Below, in pieces: positions 10,866 to 21,596 of a stretch of 64,000 bases of DNA; position 1 is the stretch's first letter, and each line of letters opens with the position of its first letter. Made by a program: the position numbers and the translations under genes. This stretch comes from Ctena decussata (taxonomy: Eukaryota; Mollusca; Bivalvia; Lucinida; Lucinidae): contig OZ022498.1 in NCBI GenBank assembly GCA_963989385.1, positions 379,501 through 443,500 on the forward strand. The letters are read 5' to 3'. The notes under the pieces were generated by a model. It searched no databases. It had not been told where the DNA came from and was given only the letters and a program-made list of their open reading frames with translations.

Positions 10866-12855
10866 TAACAAGAGGCCCAAATGGGCCTGATATCGCTCAC
10901 CTGGCTATTGTGCAACGGGACCATTCTGATACAAAATTGGTCCAATTCCACTGAGAATTTCTCATTTTCACATTTTGCTACTTTTAGTAACAGAGGCCAA
11001 CTTGCCTGGTCTTTATATATTTGCTTTTGAAACACCTCAATGCAAGAATCATTTTGCCACAAATTTCATCAAAATCCATTCAGGGGTTACTGAGATATTG
11101 CCAGTTTCATGTTTTGTGCTATTTTAGTAACGGCAGATGGCGGCCATCTTGGATTGCTAAAATGCAAAAAATCGAAAAGCCTTCATGCAAGGACCATTTT
11201 GACACAAATTTGGTCCAGTTCCATTGAGATTTTCTGATTTTCACATTTTTCTATTTTTAGTGACAGAGGCCAATATGACTGGTCTACAGTTAGATATTTT
11301 TGAAACATCTCAATGCAAGAATCATTTCGACACAAATTTCGTCAAAATCCATTCAGCGGTTACTGAGATATTGTCATTTTCATGTTTTGTGCTATTTTCA
11401 GTAACGGCAAATGGTGGCCATCTTGGAATGCCAAAATGCAAAAAATCGAAAAAGCTTAATTAAAGGACCATTCTGACACAAAATTAATCCAACTCCATTG
11501 AGATTTTCTAATTTTCACATTTTTCTATTTTTAGTAACAGATGCCAATATGAAGGGTCTACAGTTAGATATTTTTGAAACATCTCAATGCAAGAATCATT
11601 TTGATACAAATTTCGTCAAAATCCGTTCAGCGGTTACTGAGATATTGTCATTTTCATGTTTTGTGCTATTTTAAGTAACGGCAGATGACGGCCATCTTGG
11701 AATGCCAAATTGCAATTAATCAAAACGACTTCATGCAAGGAACATTCTGACACAAAATTGGTCCAATTCCATTAAAGGGTTCTTGAGTAATTGTCATTTT
11801 TATGTTTGTGCTATTTTTAGTAACACCAGATGGCGGCCATCTTGGAATGCCAAATCGCAATTAATCGAAACGGCTTCATGCAAGGAACATTCTGACACAA
11901 AATTGGTCCAATTCCATTCAAGGGTTCTTGAGTAATTGTCATTTTTATGTTTGTGCTATTTTTAGTAACGGCCCCCCATGGTGGCCATCTTGGATAGTCA
12001 ACTGGCACAAAATTGAAATAATTCCATCCAAGAACCATTTCTGACCAAATATGGTCAGAATTGGTTGCATTTTCTTTAGATATTGACATTTGAGCAAAAT
12101 CGGCCTTGTAAACGCTAAGTAGGTCACTGTGACCTAATTCCGCTATAGATTTTTCTTATTTTTACAATTTCTAATACCAAGGTCCTACTTATGTTCCATG
12201 CAAACCCCCAACCAAATATACCAAATGGTTCTGGAGAAGAAAGTGATTTTGTTGTTTTTGCTATTTTTAGTAACGGCGGCCAGCTTGGATTTTCAACCTG
12301 ACCCAATTTTATAATTCCAAGACCCTGGAGTCAGGTCATGCTCCATGTGAAATTTGAGAACCATGGGACCAGTAGTTTTAGAGAAGAAGTTGTTTGAAGT
12401 TGTTTAAATAGGTCATTTTTTGACATTGGCATTTGAGCAAAATTACACACGTAAAGAGAAAGTAGGTCACTGTGACAAAACTCCGCTACAGATTTTTTTC
12501 ATTTTTACAATTTTTGAATACCAAGGTTTCACTGATGTTCCATGCCAAAATTCAGACAAATATACTTAGTGGTTCTGGAGAAGAAGTTTATTTTGTTGTT
12601 TTTGCTATTTTTAGTAACGGCGGCCATCTTGGATTTTCAACCTGACCCAATTTTACAATTCTGAGACCCTGGAGTCAGTTCATGCTCCATGTGAAATTTG
12701 AGAACCATGGGACCAGTAGTTTTACAGAAGAAGATGTTTGAATATTTGTTTTTTGGTGTTGACGGACAAATTCCGTGACGACGCACGACGCACGCCGGAC
12801 GCATTGGTATGACAATAGCTCACTATGGCCCTTCGGGCCATGTGAGCTAAAAATA
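10866..12855 (-). mobile_element. Pearl/HINE-like non-autonomous element, copy A
   Basis: Read on the minus strand it begins TTTTTAGCTCACATGGCCC with a GGCCCGAAGGGCC hairpin. A GC-rich CGTCGTGCGTCGTC stretch and GTCCGTCAACACC follow. It ends with a GGCCCATTTGGGCC palindrome and CTCTTGTT. The same termini, with a different internal core, bound the plus-strand element at 32391-34218. The core here has units of roughly 240-310 bp carrying GCCATCTTGGA(A/T)T, TTTTAGTAAC and CATGCAAG. Pearl and HINE elements of molluscs have this plan (conserved ends, tandem core); calling it one is my inference. No coding sequence is visible. Confidence 0.65.
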
Positions 12856-13500
12856 GTTTACTGGTCAAACAATGTATCAACAAAAAGTTCAGTCTTTTGT
12901 GAACCATTTTAATTACTGTTTATTGAGCATGAAACAAATATTTCCTTTTCACCGACGCCGTGAAAATTTGATGGTTTGACATTTTTCATGCAAAAATAAT
13001 AGCGCCCATACCTGTACATCCGTATCAGTCGGCACAGTTCTGCAGTCCGTTGAGATTATGTTCCAGAAATTGTGACCAATCAGCGGTCGATAGAGTATGG
13101 AGGTGCAGGGTTAACAGCCCGCTGATTGGTCACTATATCTGAAGCATAACCTTAAGGTGCGGAAATAAACTTCATACCAAAGTGTGCTATAATTTGTGCC
13201 GAATCTCTAAACATCACATGTCAACTGACACAAACAAACATCATTCAATAGCAAAAAAAAAAAATAATAATAAAAATAAAAAAATAAATAAAAAATAAAT
13301 AAATACATAAACAAAATAAGAAAAAAAGGAAAAAATGTTACATCGCAGTCAAAAGAAAATCATTTCGTATTTTCTTGTATTTTAGATAATTAATTTTTCA
13401 TTTGAAATCTGTAAAGTTTTGTTTTGTCCTAGTACACTTTAAATACTATCTCAATGGTCAACGACATTGCCTGCTGGGCCATCGTAAACGATGACGTAAA
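12856..13500. other. Intergenic; inverted repeat and A-rich tract
   Basis: Bases about 13055-13150 form an imperfect inverted repeat. Its arms contain TGTGACCAATCAGCGG and CCGCTGATTGGTCAC, with a GC-containing loop. An A-rich tract lies at 13250-13337. No gene seen. Confidence 0.5.
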
Positions 13501-13502
13501 AT

Positions 13503-14165
13503 CTAAATGCAAAACAGCATCGATTTCAAAAGAATTTTAAAAAAAGCCTTTAAAACGCTTGGAATATCTGTTGCCTCTATAAAGGCATGCAAATTTCGTC
13601 GGCTAAAATGCCTCCTAAGGACATCTCGACAGTTGAGTTGAAGTGATCGAGGCTCATCTAGACACTTCCTTAGATATGTCAGGTAAGCTGGGTGTAACGG
13701 TTCGTTCAGGGCACGCATAATGCTCTCTCTTGTGACAAGAAAGCCGCTTTCAATCAACAGTGGACCGGTAAAATTCATGGCATAAGTACAAATGTCGTCA
13801 TGCCCAAATAGAGAATGCAGTTTTGCGTCCATCACAAACTTCCCTGTCATATCTGAAAGATTCAATCTCCACTCTTCTGCTTTAGTATCCTGTTTCAACG
13901 CTAGATAGACTGCATCCCTGTTTAGACAAGAACTCGGATGTTCGTAAATCAGCAATTCTAAACTTCCCCTGAAGCCCTTGCAGTACGGTGGTTTCCGCTC
14001 TAGCAAGTAATTAAAGATAAGTTCCCATATGTGTCGGGTACGTTAACGTCTACTCCTAATTCTGGCGTTGCTTTTATAACCTCAGGATCAAGATCACAGT
14101 ATTTGTCAATATGAGAATGAGGCAGACCCGCCATTCAGCCACGCTGAAAGCAAGACATCATGTCA
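13503..14165 (-). pseudogene. Ankyrin/SOCS-box 3' fragment (broken paralogue)
   Basis: The open part (13503 to about 14003) encodes about 166 residues that are closely similar to the last third of the protein at 16337-18001. It shares GKFVMDAKLHSLFGHDD, YAMNFTGPLLIESGFLVTR and a C-terminal SOCS-box-like end (SLQLNCRDVLRRHF). Upstream similarity continues to about 14165 (DPEVIKATPELGVDVNV) but in another frame. Compared with the intact paralogue, one base is missing at about 14006-14012, inside the codons for the LIHLLE segment. There is no ATG at the head of the open part, and similarity stops before the rest of the protein. I read it as a truncated, frameshifted duplicate. Confidence 0.8.
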
Positions 14166-15169
14166 TTACTAGAAACACCAGGTGCGTTGAGAGTTTTAAC
14201 CGCGAGACTGTATCAACCAAAACACAGATATTGACACGGGCCATCGACAAATGTCTTGTATCATACATATTTGGAAATTTTGCATTTAAACACGTCTTCA
14301 TCTCAATCTAGATATGCAGTAAAGCGTTACAATACACAGTTTTGTCGAAATGCCATGACTGTAATCGAATAGCTTTCGAATGAAATTTTGTGGCATTATC
14401 ATAAACGTGTCTAAATAGGTAAGCGCTACATGTATATTAACACTGGTGAAATTGAGTGTTCTCATACTAACTCAGCTGTAGTGAATAGGTGTGATAAAAG
14501 CATGGGCTTCTGTAGAAGCCTTGAATTTTGAAGTATTTGGGAGATTAAAAGTAGAAAAAGTCCAGATAGAAAATAAAGGAAAAACTGAAGGAGAAAAATA
14601 GATAGGAAGAAAAGGAAAAGGAATACAAGAGGCGGGTTAGACAGGAATAAAGCAGGCGGGTTAAAATGGGGATATGGTGATCTAATCGGGTTTCTTCGTA
14701 TGGCTGGGAAGGACAGGAGAATAAAAACAGAAATCACTGACATCTATTGTTCATATGTATCAGATAAGGTTTTACATGCTGACGGGACGTTTTGTATTAT
14801 CTGAGCCTTTATTTGAAAAAAAAAAATAGGGTCATAACTATAACGTGCATGTACCATATCTCAGTAACATCAGATCTGCCTGTACAGCTACACAGTCAGA
14901 TACAGGTTCCACGTCTGTCGGTCCTGTTTTTTTTATTTATCTTGAAAGAGGGTGGAACAATTAGCAATCAACATTAGTCCACCTTGTGGCCCTCTGAGGA
15001 CCTAAAAGGACCCTATGTAATGTTAACAGACACTGACTGGACCTGTGTGTTACATGTAGCTGTTCGCACCTGCTACAACGACCAGATACTCGTGCCAATG
15101 CTTACTGCCATGGTTCAGCCGCCATATTAATTTTACCAGAACTGTATTTGCGTCACTGGTAGGTAAATC
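14166..15169. other. Intergenic, no gene recognised
   Basis: No supported coding region, RNA gene or clear repeat. A purine-rich stretch lies at 14545-14660. Confidence 0.4.
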
Positions 15170-15260
15170 CCTTCTCCACAGAGAGTCACTTTGAAAGGAC
15201 AGAATTTCCTCTCCACAGTCTAGAGAGAAAATGCTTTCCTTCCAGAGTAGCCCATTAGCA
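15170..15260. repeat. Dispersed hairpin repeat, copy 3 (diverged)
   Basis: Shares GAAAGGACAGAATTTCCTC, TAGAGAGAAAATGCTTTCCT and CCAGAGTAGCCC with the family described at 4766-4878. Confidence 0.4.
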
Positions 15261-15365
15261 TGAGAGATACAAATATTGCCATCTAAAAAGAGATCTCCTT
15301 GGAAAGGTATCCAAACATCCTAAGACAAATGAATGGATAAATGGATGTTAACGTTTTAACAGCCA

Positions 15366-15545
15366 TTTGACTGCATTTCAGTCATAACAGGACGATGGTA
15401 AGGTGATTATGAAAGGCTCCGCTCTGTCCAATGAAGCGCCGTCAAGGTTCGGGCAGAATCTCGCTTCAGGCGGGACTAGAACCCGTTACCGAGTGATCCA
15501 AGTCTGGATTATTCGGCCACGCGGACGCTTCGTTAAGGCAACTGG
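15366..15545 (-). repeat. tRNA-derived SINE, family 2
   Basis: On the minus strand the head (from about 15540) reads like a tRNA: GCGTCCGCGTGGCCGAATAA, then a GGTTCTAGTCCCGCC B box about 50 bases on. It is followed by a body with ACCTTACCATCGTCCTGTTA. The tRNA-like part lacks a good acceptor stem, so I call it a SINE. Confidence 0.65.
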
Positions 15546-15547
15546 AT

Positions 15548-15705
15548 TTCTGAAATTATTTCAAAGGGAGGCAACTTCCGGGTTTAATATTAGCTTTTTT
15601 TCTTCTTATTTTACAAATAGCCCCTTTGTAAAAAGGTCAATCCTTAAAGAAAAGAATTTGCTGTTATTGGAGCAAATTCTTTCCTTTCAGAGTTAACCCC
15701 TATTT
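15548..15705. repeat. Dispersed hairpin repeat, copy 4
   Basis: Contains AGGCAACTTCCGGGTT, then a clear hairpin AAGAATTTGCT...GGAGCAAATTCTTT followed by CAGAGTTAACCCCTATTTAG. Confidence 0.6.
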
Positions 15706-15862
15706 AGAAGAAAAAAAAATAACTGAGTCAATGCACCTTGAAACAGTATTGATGTTGGAACAGTGGGAATATATAGAGAATCACCGGCAGAATTGAGCAA
15801 TACAATTACGCTAAATATTTACACGCCCAATTTCTCCCTATCATGGTCTCTTCCAACATAAA

Positions 15863-16055
15863 GAGGAGCCGAGGTAGCTCAGTGACTTAAGCGCTGACTT
15901 GCTGATCTACCCACTAATCTAGCGGTCCCGGGTCCGATTTCTGCTGGAGGCGGAACTCTGTCCAAACAGGTTCCATTGCACACAACCTTTCGGTATCACC
16001 CTCCCATCGTCCTAATATAACTGTGTGTTGAAAAGGACGTAAAAGCACAAGTAAT
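15863..16055 (+). repeat. tRNA-derived SINE, family 2-like
   Basis: The head GAGGTAGCTCAGTGACTTAA is a good A box and GGTCCCGGGTCCGATTTC is B-box-like. The body ends with ACCCTCCCATCGTCCTAATA, similar to the tail of the minus-strand copy at 15366-15545. This makes an inverted pair about 300 bp apart. Confidence 0.65.
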
Positions 16056-16185
16056 CCGTCCTTCTATGCTACATTAAAATTTTGACAAGTCTGTTTGGCA
16101 CATTATTAGAAAATTAATAGCTCGAGCCCGAAATGGGTCTGATTCACCACCTGATATTTCAAAGTTGTCTTCCAGCTGCAGACAG

Positions 16186-16189
<4 letters not shown>

Positions 16190-16269
<80 letters not shown>
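16190..16269. repeat. (CA)n microsatellite
   Basis: About 80 bases of nearly perfect CA dinucleotide repeat with one CT interruption. Confidence 0.95.
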
Positions 16270-16336
16270 CATTTGAGCAGAGTTTCTTCCCTAGTCCGTA
16301 GTCCTTAGCGAAAATGTATGTTTCAGAGCTAAATAG

Positions 16337-18001
16337 CTAAATACACAGCAGCAAAGATTTCAATAGGATAAAATCCCTTATTCTATTCGGAGTATGTGTT
16401 GCCTCTATAAAGGCATGCAAACTTCGACCTCTGAAATGCTTCCTAAGGACATCTCGACAGTTGAGCTGAAGTGATCGAGGCTCATCTAGACACTTCCTTA
16501 GATATTCCAGGTAAGCTGGGTGCAACGGTTCATTCAGGGCACGCATAATGCTCTCTCTTGTGACAAGAAAGCCGCTTTCAATCAACAGTGGACCGGTAAA
16601 GTTCATGGCATAAGTACAACTGTCGTCATGCCCAAATAAGGAATGCAGTTTTGCGTCCACCACAAACTTCCCTGTCATATTAAAAAGAACCAAGTTCCAT
16701 GTTTTCGCTTTTGCATCCTGTTTCAACGCTAAAAAGACTGCAGCCCGATTCAGATATATACTCGGATTTTCGTAAATCAGCAATTCTAAACTTTCCCTAA
16801 ATCCCAAACAATACGGAGGTTTTTGTTCTAGCAAGTGAATCAGTGGTGAATTCCCATGAACGTCAGTTACGTCAACGTCAACTCCGAGTTCCAGCATTGC
16901 TTCAACAACTTTTGGATCGAGAATTTCGTTCTCGTAAATGTAAGAGTGAAGCAGGCCCATCATAGAAACACTCTGAAAGGAATGTTTGGCTGCAGCGTTA
17001 AGAGAATTGATTGCTTGAAAGAGATTTGGAATATCTCGGATTTTTCTCTTGATTTCTTCCCTGCAGTCTTTGTAAAATGTGAATAAATGTAAAAGCTGCG
17101 CAACTTGGTTTCGTGTAGAAATCTCACTTGCTGAGTCTGATATCTCGTGTTTCTTCAAAACTTTCTGGCATGCTTGTCGTTTTAAAACATAACAGGTGTC
17201 TTGTAACATAGATTTGTAAACATCGTGCAACTTGTGAGTGGGTACAAAATCCAAAACCCTATCTAAAACCTCGGGGCGATTACATACAATGGCAGGTAAA
17301 GCACTATGTGACCCTTCTCGCTTGTTGCTTTTCAAAATCTCTCCACGGTATTCGAGACTTCCTTTGTCATATTCAATAAGAGCTTCAAGTATTTCAGCTA
17401 AACTATGTGTCATTGCCAGTTCACATGCTCTGTGCATATTGGAGTGAGATACTGCTGGTGACAAAATAGTTTTCAATAACTCGATACTCTTTATTTCAAC
17501 ACAAAACTCAAGTAATGAGAGTCGCTCTATATTTACTATTTCTTCATTCTGAGTAATATCTGACCTTGCTGCATACAGCAGAAACGATCCACGACAGCGC
17601 CCATGCTGCTCCATAATTTCAGTTCTAGTGTAGACTTCAACACATTTATATTTATTTTTTAATGCCGCCGTGATGTGAGGCTGGAGTCCAAATATTCCAC
17701 TCGTTATTTTCCTGAAATGATTAACATGATACAGTATCGCCTCTTTCGTGCCAACTGCCGCTGCTATATGGATAGCATAAACACTAGATTCTTTCAAAAA
17801 CTCATCAGGTACACCACTATATACATGGGGACATTTTCCTCTTTCAACACACTCCACAATTTTATCAAGGAGATTTTCATTAATCTCCCCACTCTTCGTT
17901 AGGTAGTCCAAGTACAGTGGACTCGACAGTATCGGATCAAGTTTAATAAAACTCGTGTTTTGTTGTATGTGAATGCTAAACGTATGTATGTCATGACACA
18001 T
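16337..18001 (-). CDS. Ankyrin-repeat/SOCS-box protein, main part of a gene split by a MITE-like element
   Basis: The open frame encodes 554 residues. The C-terminal 50 residues look like a SOCS box: an elongin BC-box stretch SLQLNCRDVLRKHF, then a Cul-box-like TPNRIRDFILL. Ankyrin-like helices are visible upstream (for example VDVTDVHGNSPLIHLLE near residue 385, and AIHIAAAVGTKEAILYHVN near 77). Proteins of this plan act as substrate receptors of cullin-RING ubiquitin ligases; that role is inferred. The first 30 residues are not ancestral. They are encoded by the left end of a TIR element (17915-19318) that splits the gene. Bases 19319-19467 on the same strand supply a better start of about 50 residues in the same frame across the TA duplication, so the undisrupted protein would be about 574 residues from a single exon. 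An in-frame stop lies just upstream of that ATG. Alternatively the allele may use a start within the element or splice it out. Confidence 0.75.
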   Translation of the reverse strand: MCHDIHTFSIHIQQNTSFIKLDPILSSPLYLDYLTKSGEINENLLDKIVECVERGKCPHVYSGVPDEFLKESSVYAIHIAAAVGTKEAILYHVNHFRKITSGIFGLQPHITAALKNKYKCVEVYTRTEIMEQHGRCRGSFLLYAARSDITQNEEIVNIERLSLLEFCVEIKSIELLKTILSPAVSHSNMHRACELAMTHSLAEILEALIEYDKGSLEYRGEILKSNKREGSHSALPAIVCNRPEVLDRVLDFVPTHKLHDVYKSMLQDTCYVLKRQACQKVLKKHEISDSASEISTRNQVAQLLHLFTFYKDCREEIKRKIRDIPNLFQAINSLNAAAKHSFQSVSMMGLLHSYIYENEILDPKVVEAMLELGVDVDVTDVHGNSPLIHLLEQKPPYCLGFRESLELLIYENPSIYLNRAAVFLALKQDAKAKTWNLVLFNMTGKFVVDAKLHSLFGHDDSCTYAMNFTGPLLIESGFLVTRESIMRALNEPLHPAYLEYLRKCLDEPRSLQLNCRDVLRKHFRGRSLHAFIEATHTPNRIRDFILLKSLLLCI

Positions 18002-19318
18002 AACAATTGCAAAATATCCCTTTTATATATCCATGTCAAAATATTTACGAAATTTATTCCTTTAAGGGCAGATAACCTATCCAGACTTACAGGAGGGTCT
18101 TACGACAGTAACGAATCAGGTGCGACAGTATCGGATCATATGATAATATTTTATAGGAGAGTTCCTCCGAGGCATTCTGCCAACCTTCTTTGCTTCAATA
18201 ATTTGGCTACATTAACAGTTGGACCTATTAAACTCTCAGAGAAAACTTTTATGATCTTTCAACGATATTTTTCACGTGTTCCCTCACCAGCAACGATTAT
18301 TTCTGTAAAATAAAAATTGAATGTATACAAAAGTACAGGCATGCCAAAATTCCTAATCAGTAATCCCCTGCGCCCCAAAGCACGGAACAACCCAAACAGT
18401 AAAGATCATAATCTGCCTTTGCAAAGTGTAGACCCTGATAGGACCGTAGTGTGTGATCAGGATCAACAAATGTACGGTGATTTTCCGCCTTAACATTGTT
18501 ATGCATATTTCAATGCAATCAGTGTTTAAACACTACATGGTCATTCAACGAGTTCTCTGGCATCAATCTGAGTCTACACAATGTACAGATGTCCATCCGA
18601 TGAACGCCAGTCATTATTAGGTTCACACACATGCGAGCTGATCTCGAATGTTTCTTCAGAATGTTTAGCAGAAGCTGAGGTGTGCTACGCATAACCTTCA
18701 TTATCATACGCTAGCGTGTGGGGTGTGGAATGGGGGATATTTTGTAAAAAGGATGTTGTGTTAGTTTTATACTGACCTCCTTTGAAGGAAGACACAGCAG
18801 CTACTAAGGTAGTTGATTTATGACTTGTTTTCAGCATCAGACTATACATCCAACATACATTTTTCCAGCTGAGGCCTGTATTTCAGTTCAAATTATATAA
18901 TGATCCGTTACTGTCGCACAACGGTGCCCCACTTTTCAAGTCTTTAGTTTCATCAAATACTGGGATGTCACAAAAATAATGACTGCTTGCAATTTAAGGG
19001 ATGCCAGGACACATTATAAGGCAAAATTGGTTACAATCGCCTAATGATAAAATAGTTTAAATAACGGAAATCTATTATGGGGGTAACGAGCAATAGGCAA
19101 AATGCAAGCGCCGTTGAAGAGGGGCCAAGCTTTTCAACAACTCTGATTTGTTTCACAGCCGCAGATTTCGATCGAATTTTCCACCCTGCACTTTGCCATT
19201 GGTCTAGCTTGATGACTGTAAAAAAGGTAAAAATTATTTGTTTCATTTGTGAGAAAAATGGGTGATAACTTACGAGTGATCCGATACTGTCGATGATCCG
19301 ATACTGTCGAGTCCACTG
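17915..19318. mobile_element. Tc1/mariner/pogo-type non-autonomous TIR element inserted in the ankyrin/SOCS gene
   Basis: The termini are inverted copies of CAGTGGACTCGACAGTATCG, extending to about 25 bases, and TA flanks both ends (17913-17914 and 19319-19320). Length is 1,404 bp. Extra copies of the GACAGTATCGGATCA motif lie inside each end (about 18124-18140 and 19278-19294). A GACAGTAACGGATCA variant occurs at about 18109 and 18901, probably transposase-binding sites. No transposase reading frame is present, so it would need help to move. The TA duplication and the TIR starting CAG point to the IS630/Tc1/pogo group. Confidence 0.85.
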
Positions 19319-19467
19319 TACTCGTGTTCAAACCCACAGCCACAACAACTGTACGAATAGTAAGTCCTGTAAAACACGGTTTGAAACGAAAATTTATGAT
19401 TGATGTAATCAAAGTCTGGCATGAATTGATCTGATAATAAATTTAGAAAGATTGTCTTAGCATCCAT
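19319..19467 (-). CDS. Displaced 5' end of the ankyrin/SOCS-box gene
   Basis: The ATG at 19467 opens about 50 residues (MDAKTIFLNLL...CGFEHEY). This frame continues directly into YLDYLTKSG of the main reading frame at 17914 if the 1,402-bp element interior plus one TA copy is removed. The codon for the junction tyrosine spans the TA duplication. A TAA in the same frame lies six codons upstream of the ATG, so this is probably the original start. As the sequence stands, the frame runs into the element and stops after about 15 more residues. Confidence 0.7.
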
Positions 19468-19469
19468 AT

Positions 19470-19749
19470 TGTTCCATACAGCTGTTTATTTATTTATTTT
19501 CTTTTAAATTCTCGTAGCGACTTAATAACACCGTTCTATATTTAGATGTGACTTAGCCTATAAATACACAAGGTGAAGGGCATATTAACCATATCAACCG
19601 TCCTAGCCCTGAATACTGGGACAAACGTTGGAGCAGACTTGGCAGAAGGAACAACTAACTGACCAAAGTCGCCATTGTTTCTAATTCCGTGCTACATCAC
19701 CTCAGAAAAAAAGTAAAAAAAATCCGGTGAAGCCTGTTAAACCCATTCT
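19470..19749. promoter_or_regulatory. Presumed 5' flank of the ankyrin/SOCS gene
   Basis: Upstream (minus-strand sense) of the ATG at 19467. No TATA box or other motif is convincing. The assignment is positional only. Confidence 0.2.
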
Positions 19750-21456
19750 GACACAAATTCTATTTTGTGATATCACAATTTTTTTTTGTTTTGTGATATT
19801 ACAAAATAGAATTTGTGATAACATAAAATAGGGATTTTATAGTAAAACGGCACCTCATATTTATTAATGTCACAAAAAATGGAGATTTTTTTATATCACA
19901 AAATCTCTGTTTTGATATCACAAAATAGAATTTGTGATATCAAAAAATCAAGCTTTTTATGTCGAAAAATGTATTTTGTGATATCAAAAAATCGAATTTG
20001 TATTTTCAAAAGTAAAACGGGACCTTATATAGATCTACATGTACATCGTTGTTTTCGTTGGCTGTTATGAATATATATATTTATTTTATATCAACCAGTG
20101 ATATGAAAAAAAAAAGAATAGATTTTATGATATCGCATATTCGATTTTGTGATATCACAAATTTGATTTTGTGATATCACAAAATTATAGGGATTTTATG
20201 ATATCACTAAATCAGTTTTATGATATAAATAAATCAAATTAGTGATATAAAGATTGGGTTTGTGATATCACAAAATAGAATATGTGATAACACAAAATCT
20301 TAGTGATTTTGTGATATCATTATATCTATTTTGTGATATCACAAAGTTGTATAGGCTTTTCTTTCGCATGGGCGTCATCATTTCTTAGATGGAAACTTTT
20401 ACATATATTTTGATATCATAAAATCTATTTTTGATGTTTTGATGTCAAAAATCGCCTTGATGTTTTGATATCACAAATTCTATTTTGTGATACCACAAAA
20501 TACATTTAATGATATCATAAAACGAGCCTGATTTTTTTATATCACAAAATGGATTTTGTCATATCACAAAATAGAATTTGTGATATTAAAACTACCATTT
20601 TATTGATGTCAGAAAATAATCGAGATTTTTTTTTATTTCACAAATTCTTTTTAGATATCACAGAATAGAGTTTATAATATCACAAAATCAAGCTTATTTT
20701 TTGATATCAAAAATGTATTTTGTGACATCAAAAATCGATTTTGTGATATCAAAATATAGAATTTATAATATAGAAAATACTGAATTTATAGTAAAACGGC
20801 ACCTCATAAATAAATGCATATTTTGATATCACAAATTCTATTTTGTAATATCACAAAATCCATTTTGAAATATAAATAAAATCAGGCTAATTTTATGATA
20901 TCATAAATGTATTTTGTGATATCACAAAACAGAATTTGTGATATCACAAAATCGAGCCGATTTTTTTATCTAAAAAAAATATTTTTTGTGATATCAAAAA
21001 TATGTAAAGTTTTCCATGTAAGAAATTCCTAAACGATTTTGTGATATCACAAAATAGATTTCATGATATCACAAAATCACTAAGATTTTGTGTTATCACA
21101 TATTCTTTTTTGTGATACCACAAAATCGAATACGTGGTATCAGTAAATACATCTGATTTTGTGATATCACAAAATCTCGATTTTTTTTATCACTAATTCG
21201 ATTTATTGATATCACAAATTTGATTTTGTGATATCACAAAAAAGAATATGTGATATCATAAAATCGAATATGGGATATCATAAAATATCTATCTCGTGAT
21301 ATCAAAAAATAGTGATGATTTTTTTTTGATATCATAAATTCAGTTTTGTGATATCACAAGATTCTATTCTGTGATATCACGAAATATAATTTGATATCAC
21401 AAATTTTTATTTTGTGATATCACAAAATATTTTGTGATATCACAAAATAGAATCCC
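19750..21456. repeat. Array of GTGATATCAC palindromes
   Basis: The segment is built from many copies of TTTTGTGATATCACAAAA and variants, separated by short A/T-rich spacers often containing TAGAAT, TCGAAT or AATCGA. I count 13 exact GTGATATCAC cores between 20150 and 21445, plus many one-mismatch forms. Every unit is a self-complementary 18-20-mer. Spacing is irregular, typically 20-60 bases. Degenerate copies reappear at 22310-22660, beyond the first recognised exon of the plus-strand gene. It is not coding. Confidence 0.9.
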
Positions 21457-21562
21457 ACAAACTTGCAAAGTCGTTAGGGCACCACAAGATAAGACACGAT
21501 TTATTTTGAGTTGGCAAGAAGTGCAACATATAACATAAGCTCCGATGACCTTTTTATACCGA

Positions 21563-21564
<2 letters not shown>

Positions 21565-21596
<32 letters not shown>

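Noticed and set aside
15863..15945. Functional tRNA gene on the plus strand
   Set aside because: The acceptor stem does not pair, and the body is shared with another nearby SINE copy.
16074..16265. Cysteine/valine-rich 63-residue frame
   Set aside because: It is a translation of a CA/TG microsatellite.
19750..21456. CRISPR-like array
   Set aside because: The repeats are AT-rich palindromes with irregular spacing and no unique constant-length spacers, and the genome is eukaryotic.
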